From NCBI GenBank assembly GCA_949358305.1, contig OX442314.1:5149087-5213086 (forward strand): a stretch of 64,000 bases of DNA. The letters are read 5' to 3'. Every line of letters begins with the position of its first letter. The stretch's first letter is position 1. The notes beneath the pieces are model-generated. The model saw only the letters and a list, made by a program, of their open reading frames with translations. It had not been told where the DNA came from and did no database searches. Source of the stretch: Strigamia acuminata (taxonomy: Eukaryota; Arthropoda; Chilopoda; Geophilomorpha; Linotaeniidae). The position numbers and the translations under genes were made by a program. Of the stretch, positions 35,761 to 45,600 are shown piece by piece.

Positions 35761-36224
35761 TCGTTGGGGTTGGGGTTATGGGAGGGTAGAGATGATTAAT
35801 TTTTTAATCATTTATTTGCTGGATTACTCTTAAAGGGGGGTTGTGTTGTGGATTTGTCCTGTCTGTTGTTTTGTGATAAGCGATTTTCGCCCGGTTTAAG
35901 CCGATTCGCTGACCTTTCTCTTGGTTTCGATGGTCCAATATTTGGAATTGATAATCCGCTTAGAACTTTGGCAAACTGAAGGTCGATTGAGGCTTAAATA
36001 GTTAGACAAAGAAAGCTATATGGAATGGATGGGGATTTTTTTTTGTTGGGTTCAGGAAGGGAAAAGTTGTGGCTGTTGGGGAAAGAAGAAATAAATTGTT
36101 TGTTAACTTACAGCGGGAAGTTGTCTGGTATGCTAACGGAGAATAAGTGCGGTGTAGCAAAGCGGTGATGCTGGGTTGATTAATAAATAAGTGCGGAAAG
36201 TGCGTTAGAATTGATTGAAGTGGT
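35761..36224. other. Non-coding, no feature recognised
   Basis: Unique, moderately AT-rich sequence with nothing supportable. Confidence 0.35.
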
Positions 36225-36595
36225 TTTTTTTATATCGATTAAAATATCGACTACGTAGTCGATTTTTTTCAACAATTAATGTTGATTGAAAGGTTTGTTT
36301 TTTCAATAGAAAAATCGATTTTGCTATCGATTTTTTGTTTTTTGAAATCGACTATCATATTGACTACAAAGTTGACTTTTTTCAACAATTCATGTTGGTT
36401 GAAAAGTTTATTTTTTTAATAAAAAAATCGATTTTGGAATCGATTTTTTTATGTTTAAAAATCGACTAAAGTATCGATTTTTTTTAATTTAAAAAAAATT
36501 GATTAAGTGTAAATGTCAATTGAAAAGTTGTTTTGTCAAAAGAATCGATTGAAGTATCGATTTTTTAAGTTAAAACATTGATTAAAATATCGATT
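36225..36595 (+). repeat. ATCGATT-rich tract (insertion site of the LTR element)
   Basis: ATCGATT and ATCGACT words recur at irregular spacing between T and A runs. The tract is interrupted by the LTR element right after ATCGATT. It resumes at 50942 with GATTTTTTTTCC, so the pre-insertion sequence was a typical ATCGATTTTTT. Confidence 0.85.
36592..36595. repeat. Target-site duplication GATT, left copy
   Basis: GATT directly precedes the LTR terminus TGTCACG and is repeated right after the other LTR at 50942-50945. A 4-bp duplication is usual for Ty3/Gypsy integrases. Confidence 0.8.
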
Positions 36596-37268
36596 TGTCA
36601 CGATTAATTCTGTTGGTATAATTAATTCTAAACAATATCGCGCAAAAACTAATTCGCGCAATAGTAATGGGCAAAGTTCGTAGATTTCCCTAAACGTTGT
36701 TTCCTTCAAATGTGGACATCCAGAAACTCAGGAAACCTAATACTCGCGTTTGACTAACATAATTTATATTGGACAGTTCCTTGCTTACGACGGGTGTTTG
36801 TAGGCATAAAAGAATGGAAGCACGATGATATAAACCTAAAGTGGGAAGGGGATATCATCGGGCAGTGATAATATAAAAGATGTCGGCTTGGAAAATAGCG
36901 CAATAGGGTTAGATGTAGGAGCGCTTATTGAAGGCGCAAATAATAGAGGACTAAATCTAAATGTTACTAAAGGAGAATGGTGTTATCCAGTAGAGAGCAT
37001 AAGAAGAAGTGATTAAACTTAGGATGATTGGAAAGAAGAAGACTCAGTCATGTGACTGGTCAGATCAATTAGAGAAGGGGGTGGAAAGGTGAAAATAAGA
37101 GTTCAATTGTAGAAATAATGATATGCGCATCATCCAGATTGCGCATTCATTAACTGAAGATGAGTAAGCGAGATGAATCATCACGAGTGAGAGAAACAAG
37201 AAAATATTATAAGAAATAAGATTGGGTTATTCTAAAATAAAAATAGGCGGGTAGACGTGCCCGTGACA
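36596..37268 (-). repeat. 3' LTR
   Basis: 673 bp. Reading both copies side by side I found no difference from the LTR at 50269-50941. Read on the plus strand it begins TGTCACGATTAATTC and ends GTGCCCGTGACA. It carries several GCGCAA words that also recur through the interior. Confidence 0.97.
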
Positions 37269-37283
37269 TCCCCCTCCCCTTAA
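37269..37283 (-). other. Polypurine tract
   Basis: On the minus strand TTTAAGGGGAGGGGGA lies immediately before the 3' LTR. This is the expected position and composition for the plus-strand DNA primer in reverse transcription. Confidence 0.9.
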
Positions 37284-38636
37284 ACCTTTATTATAGTTGT
37301 TGAAATAAAGGCAAAGAGAGAGAGACTCACTCAAAACAATACAACAATAAATACAATCTTGGTTAAATATGTGAAACAAATGTCTAGACTAACATACTCT
37401 TGATTAAATAAGATCTTGACTAAATATGATGATTATGAGAATTTAGGGGTCGTCACCAGATAATAATAATAACAAAAATTAACTCATCAGGAAGCTTGAG
37501 AATAAATCTACCGACCGACTTGTAAATGAAAATTATAAATCAAAAAATAAACAAACTTTTTAAATAAATCGTATAAAACTCATCGAATAAAGATTAAACA
37601 ATTTTGAAGGACGAAGACAAGACTAACTAAACACGCGACACTCACGGGAGGACATGGACTAAATTTTTTAGGATAGGACGGACTTGAGGCTATACACTTT
37701 CAATTTAAGTCATCACAATAAAAATATTTTACCCATTTGCTTTGTAAAACGAAGCAATAAATTTCTACGCGGATAAATTTTAAACACGAAAAATAATACA
37801 AATAAAGAATGTCACAAGAGAGTTTATCTTACGAACAGGGGGTTTTATTCGGATTGGATACCTTTTTTTTAGGAAAATGGCGCAAATGAATGCGCAAAAC
37901 AAAACAAGGTAAGGGATACCATACATGTATGTAGACTTAACATCAGGTAGGTATATAAGGAATGATAGGAGAAATAAACATAAAATATGAAAATTTGCGC
38001 AATGTTGGCGCGATAAACAAAAAATATAACTATGACACTATTTGGAATCATTAAAGGGAAATAATAAAAATGGGGATGAAGGTATCCTCATGCACAACCG
38101 GACCGGTTGCCACGGGAAAATTATCACAGTTAGAAATATTAGGTATTATGAGAATTGAATAAATACTAATTTTGAAAAAATCACACTAATATATCACCAT
38201 TAAGAGTATCACAAATAATTATCATTATCATGACCTATTCCAGTAATTCAAATAATACAAACTAAAATTAAACTTAATCATCTCAATTTTGAGGAATTCT
38301 AAAAATCAGAATAATTTCTGGAATAAGTCAGGATTTAAATTCAAAAATATCACAATATAATTAAATTATAATAATGGAAACAATAATAATGGAGAAAACA
38401 CTATAGCAAATAAAAGTCTCGTAATTGTTCGGCTAACTGTTCATGCTAAAGTATTTAAAAATAAACATAATAAAATTAACACTTCACTTTTGGAGCACTT
38501 ATCCAGCGGTGATGAAGATCAGATAAATTTGCGCAATAAATGTTTCCAGCAGTCCGTGGAATACTACACTTGTTGAAAAACACTTAACACAAAATGATGA
38601 TGATGAGAAACACAAATACAACGGCTAGAACACAAA

Positions 38637-38940
38637 ATCAGTTCCTCAACTCCGTAGAGAAATTTTAGGAGGGCGCTATAAGAAATTGATGCTCTAGGAC
38701 GTGTAAGATGAATTTTTATGATGAAATATTTCACTCGCATCCATCATGGTGGCGAGAAACAAAACCAGTTCCGCAACTCCGTAGAGAAATTTTAGGCGGG
38801 CGCTATAAGGAGTTGTTCTCGGGGCACTTGAACGAATAGCTGAGATGAAATACTTTTAATTTCCGGCTCATATGTGAGGATGAGAATAAGACCAGTTCCG
38901 TAACTCAGATGAGAAATTTTACACGGGCGCTGTAAGGAAA
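38637..38940 (-). repeat. Three diverged tandem repeats, period about 125 bp
   Basis: Plus-strand cores CAGTTCCTCAACTCCGTAGA, CAGTTCCGCAACTCCGTAGA and CAGTTCCGTAACTCAGATGA start near 38639, 38766 and 38893. Each is followed by GAAATTTTA and a GGGCGCT-TAAG word. The conserved part is about 48 bp per copy and the spacers differ. This looks like a repeated binding or structural element in the 3' region of the RNA. Confidence 0.8.
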
Positions 38941-39107
38941 TATTCCTACCGTCTGATGAGCAGAAATGATGAAAGACACTGTTGGTGGTGATTTGTTGGT
39001 TTAATTGCGCAAAGAGAATGGTGGCGCAAAATAGGTGGTCCTACGGTTTTCCGAGTGATGTTGTTATCACCGTAGAATATCTAATTTGAAGAAATTGTTA
39101 TTGTTTA

Positions 39108-41891
39108 TTAAGGATTACCTGACAAGGTTCTACACGGGGCCGGCATCCGAAATGATTTGATCATGTTGAGAGCCACGTTAACCACAACTCTCATTGCGTC
39201 CCGGTAGTTTGTGGCACCTTGCCTGTTAATTTCATTTTTGCAGTGATCTAAAAAGAGTTCCCCGTATCGGAGATACAGGGAATGGAGGAGGGGTTTGGCC
39301 TCTTCTGGTCGCATACGGAGGTCGGCTGACGCAAGGGATTGAAAAAGTTGGCGGACCGATGCAGCAGACATCCCAAACTGGAGACATGGTCCATTGGCAT
39401 TTGCGAAATTACACTCGACCGCAGCTGGTGGCAACAAACTGGGGAGCAGTTCCAAGGTGATGCGAGGAGGCGTGTCATCCCAAATTTGTGATCCTTGGGC
39501 CGGTGGGATAGATGGTGCGGTCATCGGGTAAAATCCTGAATCTGTCATCAGATTGCGCAATTCTTGAAGGCGCAATTCATCCGACCGTCTCTTTTCTTCC
39601 TCTTTTTCTGCTTGCTCACGAGCTTCGCGTTCGGCTGCTTTGCGGTGAGCTTCTGCAACTCGGGTTTTTTCCAATTCGAATTCCGCGTCTCGTTCTTGGC
39701 GTCTCTTCTCCTCCATCATGTTGTGGTAGTCCCTGGTGTCCTGGACTTTGTAGAGATGGACGGAGATCTCACGATGCAAAATCCACACGAGCATCTCGAT
39801 TGCTGTCTCGGAATCGTACGTGCCACATTCGGACATTCGTTTTGCAACTTGGCGCGCGATGTGGGGCCGCCTGTCCATCATCTCTTTCTGGGTTATGCGG
39901 AAGTCTCCCTGGTAAATACTGAAATCCTCCACCATCATGAAGGTGATAAGCGCATTCCAGGCCTTCCATGGAATTTGGAAACGAGTTTGAGACACTCCGG
40001 GTCCCTCAATGGAGATCTGAACCTCGTATTTTCGTAGAAATTCTTCAATGACTTCGAATGAGTTGGCGGGTTTTTGGGTTACTCCATACTTATCGAAAGC
40101 CAAATCGCAACGAGAAGCGACTTTTTTAAACGAGAGTCCAGTTCCGATGTTTGGAATTGCGCAATCGAGTCGGGACCGGTAAGATGATGTGCTCGAAACG
40201 CTAGTCGAGGTTACGGGAATCTTGGCGGTGGCAGCCGTGGTGGTTGACATGTTAAAGTTGGCGCTGGACGTCGTTGTCGTAGTTACATTGCGCCCTGGAA
40301 ATTGCGCATAAGTAATCGGCGTCACTGGCAAAGTTGGAACTTTTGAAGGTTTCGCCTGCTGACACGCTGGAACTTCGGTTGCTGGTGCAATTGGCGAGAT
40401 CGTGTACGTTTGTGAAAATACATCGGCCGAAGCAGCAGAGACGGTCGAAGCTGGAAAAAGATCGGCAGATAAATTAATATTTAAGTTGTCAATATCAGGG
40501 TTAATTTGTAAACTCGGCGTCGACGCTGATGACGGCGCGTTTACGGCTGGTGTCAGTCTAGCACTCAATGGCGGTCCGCGTGGCCGAGAAAAGTTAGTTT
40601 TGGCAGACGGAATGTCGATGTCGCGAATGTCAATCATCTTTCGTTCCAGTCTGCGCACATCACTTATTTTAGCGGTGGGAACACTACCGCGAATTTCGTT
40701 GGTGATGTCCAGAATCGACGGGGTCACGCTCATGGTGGATTGCACGTCAAATTCTGTAGGTCTAGCGGCTGAGATAGATTGTTGAGAATCGTCCATGTTC
40801 TCTTTGCGCAATGTTTCTTGCGCAGAATCGTCCGCTAACACTGGTGATTCAGGGATGAATTGCAGTTGTGGCACTGGTCGTAGCGCCATTTCTGTTGGTG
40901 GAGTGGAGAATTCAACGTTAGACACAGTGGAATTTGAGTACAAACTTTCGGTGTCCTCCTTGGTGGTAATGGTGAGCGTCGCCATCTTTTCGGCTGCTTT
41001 GGCAACCGTCTCGGCCGAAGGTCTGGGCACGAATTGTTCCGCCTCCGTGTCGCGAGTTGGGTCGTGCGGGAGCGCCGATGACGAGGTTGCCAAAGTGTTG
41101 CGCACCTTGATGGCTAATTGTTGCTCTCGATTTGGATTTCGATTTATCGAGCATGGTGGCCTGCGTTGGTAAAAATATGGCAGCGCGGTATCAGAGTTGT
41201 CGTCGATAGTGGCAAGGTCTCCCAGCGATTCCAATGCAATGCTGATTTGCTCTTGAAGACTCGCATCGGTCCCAGGAAAGCTGTGGAAGAATTGGGGCAA
41301 CGTCGGTTGCGCTTCGTCCACTTCCCGCTGCTCCTGGTCCATCGGGTCCAAACCGGCGATTTCGTCGGCGAGCAAATTTGGCACTTGCGCAAACGTAACG
41401 CGCATTAACTCGGCTGTCGGGTAAATCCAACTCCTAGGCACGATTCTCGCCTGCCTTGCCTCTCGCTGGAGTCGATGCCAATATTTAAAATGACCGGCGC
41501 GGAATCTTTGCACCATGGCTGGTGTACCGTTTGGTGGCCGAAATTGTGGAAACTCCACCCCGATTAGGTAAACTTTGTCCTGCACACGACGAAACAGGCA
41601 CCAGCCATAAATCTGGCGCATCCACACACGATGAAATCCGCGTCGAAGATCACCCCGCCCGTCACACGCTCGGCAAGTTTTATCCACGCCTGAAACAACC
41701 AGTTCGTACCCGTATCCGGAACAAACCGGGCATATCTCGAAGTTAGGATAGCTGTGTTCACGGGGGTCATTTGGATGCCAGCATGGAAATTTGGGCGGCC
41801 CGACTGCGTGGAGCGGCGGTTCGGCAAAGTTCTTCGGGTAGGGTTCGCCCGGAAAATCCTCCTTGCAACGACACACATGTTTGTCGGCCAT
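39108..41891 (-). CDS. Third ORF: 927-aa protein with DnaJ-type Cys-rich module and coiled coil
   Basis: I do not recognise this protein as a family. It starts at an ATG in a good context (CAACATGG). Residues 1-100 are Cys/His rich and hold CPVCSGYG (54-61) and CRACDGRG (73-80), two copies of the CxxCxGxG zinc-binding motif typical of DnaJ/Hsp40. There is no J domain. Residues 200-580 are mostly low-complexity Ser/Thr/Pro sequence. About 600-720 looks folded, with Trp and aromatic residues. About 722-785 is a highly charged Glu/Arg/Lys helix, probably a coiled coil. About 810-920 is a second helical domain with three Cys. I see no signal peptide, transmembrane segment or fusion peptide, so it is not an envelope. 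It lies 720 bp downstream of pol in a different frame and probably needs a spliced or separate mRNA. An RNA-, chaperone- or capsid-related accessory role is a guess. Confidence 0.85.
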   Translation of the reverse strand: MADKHVCRCKEDFPGEPYPKNFAEPPLHAVGPPKFPCWHPNDPREHSYPNFEICPVCSGYGYELVVSGVDKTCRACDGRGDLRRGFHRVWMRQIYGWCLFRRVQDKVYLIGVEFPQFRPPNGTPAMVQRFRAGHFKYWHRLQREARQARIVPRSWIYPTAELMRVTFAQVPNLLADEIAGLDPMDQEQREVDEAQPTLPQFFHSFPGTDASLQEQISIALESLGDLATIDDNSDTALPYFYQRRPPCSINRNPNREQQLAIKVRNTLATSSSALPHDPTRDTEAEQFVPRPSAETVAKAAEKMATLTITTKEDTESLYSNSTVSNVEFSTPPTEMALRPVPQLQFIPESPVLADDSAQETLRKENMDDSQQSISAARPTEFDVQSTMSVTPSILDITNEIRGSVPTAKISDVRRLERKMIDIRDIDIPSAKTNFSRPRGPPLSARLTPAVNAPSSASTPSLQINPDIDNLNINLSADLFPASTVSAASADVFSQTYTISPIAPATEVPACQQAKPSKVPTLPVTPITYAQFPGRNVTTTTTSSANFNMSTTTAATAKIPVTSTSVSSTSSYRSRLDCAIPNIGTGLSFKKVASRCDLAFDKYGVTQKPANSFEVIEEFLRKYEVQISIEGPGVSQTRFQIPWKAWNALITFMMVEDFSIYQGDFRITQKEMMDRRPHIARQVAKRMSECGTYDSETAIEMLVWILHREISVHLYKVQDTRDYHNMMEEKRRQERDAEFELEKTRVAEAHRKAAEREAREQAEKEEEKRRSDELRLQELRNLMTDSGFYPMTAPSIPPAQGSQIWDDTPPRITLELLPSLLPPAAVECNFANANGPCLQFGMSAASVRQLFQSLASADLRMRPEEAKPLLHSLYLRYGELFLDHCKNEINRQGATNYRDAMRVVVNVALNMIKSFRMPAPCRTLSGNP

Positions 41892-42612
41892 GTTGTCTCA
41901 ACTAGATGTAATTGTGCCTAATTGATTTCAATCATTGGGGTTATATACACAAATTGAAACAATGAACATATCACAAACGTTACTTACAATTAGAATTGCG
42001 CAAATTATGAACGCGCACACAACACAACACACGAAAATCAACACATGAAGTTAATCCATAGGAGAAGAATGCACAAGTGTCAAACGCTTCGAGAACTTTC
42101 TCACACAGGTGTCATATGAGCATATGGGTATAAGGTGTGGGTGTTAGAGACTATAGTCGTAACTGTTTTAATAGAACGACGTACTCTAGTGTGAAGAATT
42201 GGAAGTTAACGAAAGATTGTAAATGAATGTTCTAGAAGGAATAGTCAATTTTAACATTGATCTTCAATGAGAAAGTTTAGCATATGCAAATCTAGACACA
42301 CATAGGTACATATAACTAAATAGAAATAATAAATTGGGAAAATAAATAATCTAAACACGTGGTGTTTTGAAAATGCAGTTAAAAGTGTCACACTCTAGTG
42401 GGCAATTTTGTCCTCACTGGAAATGGACTTAGTCAATTTTGAAATGAACAAATAAGAAACGTAAAACGAATAACATAAAACATAAAATATTTAAAAATAA
42501 AGAAACATAAAAACATAAATGGAATTTTCCTTTAAAGTAACGATGGAATTACACCGGATTACTTTGGTTTTTTTTTTTTTTTTTTTTTTTTTGTGAAAAA
42601 TAAATAGAAAAA
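41892..42612 (-). other. Gap between pol and third ORF, with A25 tract
   Basis: The 721-bp non-coding stretch contains a run of 25 T on the plus strand (42568-42592), which is A25 on the element's strand, starting 20 bases after the pol stop. The region just before the third ORF has weak acceptor-like TAG words but no convincing splice site. Confidence 0.8.
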
Positions 42613-45600
42613 TTATTTGAAAGAAAGAAAATAAGCAGTGAAAATATCTAGTGTGTTAGCAGTATAATTTTCGACATGCTTGTCGATGATTTCGACATCT
42701 TTCAGAGTTAGGAAATTAGCTTGCGCAAAATGCCAATGGCGGAGTTCAACAACGTTGTATGGTTGTGTTTTTCTGCCATTTTGGTCCATTAAGATAACAG
42801 TGTTGGGGCCCACCAATTTATGAATGATGTAGACTCCTTCAGTTCGCTGGCGTAAGCCTGCTGCAAACTGTCTGTCGGCGGAAGAGGGTTGTCGATTGCG
42901 CAACGTCACCCAATCGCCAGGGCGAAAGTCATGAGCGCGACGTTTTAAATCGAACCATTTTTTGTGGCGAATCTGGGATTCGCGCAAATTGTTCATCGCC
43001 CTTTCTCGCATGGTGCGCATTTGCTCATGGAGGTTTTCAGCCTCAGATGGTGGTAAAGGTTCCCCGTCATCTGTGTCACTATCAATATCACCAGGGAATC
43101 TGGCTTCTTGGCCTGTAACTAACTTAAATGGAGAATACTTTAATGAAATTTGGTACGCCGAATTGATTGCCAAAACAAAATAGCCGATATTTACATCCCA
43201 TCGATCGTGGTCGTCTATGTAAGCTAAAATGCAGTTTTTTAAGGATTGATTCAGGCGTTCGGCAATATTGCCTTGGGGGTGGTACGCTGCAGTGTAGCGG
43301 TTTACTGCACCTAATTGCTGGATTTGGCTGCGAAACTCAGGTGACCTGAATGCGGGGGCATTGTCGCTGATAATGACGTTGGGGAAACCCCAGCGTTTCG
43401 TAAATTTTTGAATTTGCGCAACTGAAGTTGCGATAGTCGAATCTTCTGTTAGTCTTACGTCTAACCAACGACTTGCTGAGTCGACCATTACAAAGGCGTA
43501 GCAATGGCCGCCCACTGAACGTGGTTTCTTGCCGTAGTAATCAATGTATATTGCAGAGAACAAGTGGCGCGCTCTCGACATTATCATTTTGCCATAAGGC
43601 AAGCGATTTAATGGTTTCGCGCGTTGACAAGCCTCGCAAACCTGAATCCAAGTTTGAACATCTTTTCTCATTTTGGGCCAATATACACGCGTCTTTAAAC
43701 GATGGAGTGTTTTTTCTCTTCCCATGTGTCCCACTACTGGAGGGTAATGCATTGCGCGGAAATATCGTTCGCGCAATTCCAAGGGGAGATAAATTTGACG
43801 CCTCTTGCGTATTTCATTAATATGAACTGGTGGAAAACGACACAACATATCTTTATGCATACCAAAATTTTGCGCGCCTTTTTGAATTTGCGCAGCTTCG
43901 ACTGGATCGACCGGCAGCATTTGAGCAGTTAAGTAGTATATCAACTCACGCGACCACGGATCTTGTCTCTGTGCGGCTATTATTTCAGCGGCGTCTGGAA
44001 GCATTTCAAATGGTGGATGTTCAATAGGTGGATCGTGTTCCAATTCAGCCTGTTGCTCCGCTTCAGTGAGCCTTCTGTCTGATTCTGTAAATGTTCGTTC
44101 AGATCTCGGGCGCAGTCTTGTCGGAGTTCGAGGCATTCCACCTCTTGGCACTGGATACTCTACCGGCGAAGGAAAATCCCGAATCGGACTAAAACTGTCT
44201 GTGTCGGATGACGACGTGTCGGAGTCCGGCTCGGAAGGGTACCCATCGGGGAGTTGGTGTCCAGAAGGCCCTGGTCCGGGGTCAAACACTGGTGGCACAG
44301 TCGGTGCTGTATCAGTTGTCGTTGACGGCGAAGACGCAGGAGAGGTTGGAGGAATAGGAGATTGTGATATTGGGATGGTTTGTGTGGGAGAAGGTGTTGG
44401 AAAATTTGGAATTTGGATAGGAGTTGATTTTGGTGTAGGTTTTGGTTTTGGTGGCAAAATATGAGAGGGAATTCCAGCTGACTTTCGGGGTCGTCCTTTA
44501 GGTCTAGGAATTGGTGGAGTTGGTATTTTGGAAACCGGAGTTGGTGTGGAAATAATTTTTTTACGAGGAGGCAAAATATGAGAGGGAATCCCAGATGACT
44601 TTTTGGGTATTCCTTTTGGTTTTGAAGTGAGGGGAGTTGGTGCTGAAGGAATGGAAACTTCTGATTTGCTTGGAGAACTGGGTTGGTTAGGAGGTGTTGG
44701 AGCAGGAATCGGAACAGGAATAGGACTAGGAAGGGCTGTGGGAATAGGTGAAATCACTGAACGAGGTGCTTTCGGCGTCCTTTTGCCTTTTCCGATTCTC
44801 TGTGCTTTCAGCAGCTTAGGAAATGTCCATTTCTTTATATTAGCTCCATATCTTGGTAATTTCGGAGATATTTTCGGAACTAAAGTGGGGTCCCTTAATC
44901 GAGCACGAGTTCTTGTCGCAATAGCACGTTTGGCGCGAGGGGAGAGCACTGGAATTATCATAATTTTACGTGGTCGTCCTCTTTTCTTCGTCAATATTGG
45001 AATCAACGAATGTTGTCTGCGCGCACGAAGTGGCACTGAAACACGAACCGATGGAGAATTAGGTGAAATTACTGGTAATGTAACTGGAGTTGTTTGTTGA
45101 GTTGGTTGCGCAACTGGAGTTGACGCAGCTGTTGAAGTGGGTTGCGCAATTTGAGTTGGCGCATTGGATGGTGTAGTGGTCGTTGTAATTCGACGAGGAA
45201 TGAGGGATTTCCTTTTTCCTTTCTTTTGTTTAGTTGGTGAAATGGCTGAAATTAAAGTTGATTTAACGAATTTATCTTTGAACATTTTCTTAAATTGTCT
45301 ATTAATGTCTTTTGGCAACTCAGTAATTATGGACAATACTGGCCACTGATTACAGTCATCAAAGTATGCTGTATAGCAGGCTTCATCGACGAGTGGGCTG
45401 TCATCTTCCTCGTCGTGTTCGGGTGGATCGACTGGTGCTCTGCTTAGTGCGTCGGCCACTCGATTTTTGCATCCTGAGCAGTGCAGGAAAGTGAATTTGT
45501 ATTCGCTTAGTGAGAGTACCCAACGAGCAAGTCGGCCAGTTGGTTCTCTTTGTTGAAATAACCACTTCAAAGAACGATGATCACTCTCTAAATAAAATGG

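Larger units (their letters stand above)
37269..39107 (-). other. 3' non-coding region of the LTR element
   Basis: About 1.84 kb between the third ORF and the 3' LTR has no long frame on the element's strand. It is AT-rich and contains the three diverged repeats listed separately. Its length is unusual for a Ty3/Gypsy element and suggests cis-acting sequence or a decayed fourth segment. Confidence 0.7.

Noticed and set aside
39512-40037. Long plus-strand frames opposite the third ORF and pol of the retrotransposon.
   Set aside because: They are shadows of real minus-strand coding sequence. Composition and motifs support only the minus strand.
39108-41891. Third ORF considered as an envelope glycoprotein.
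   Set aside because: No signal peptide, no transmembrane helix, no fusion-peptide-like segment, and Cys residues cluster in CxxC pairs.
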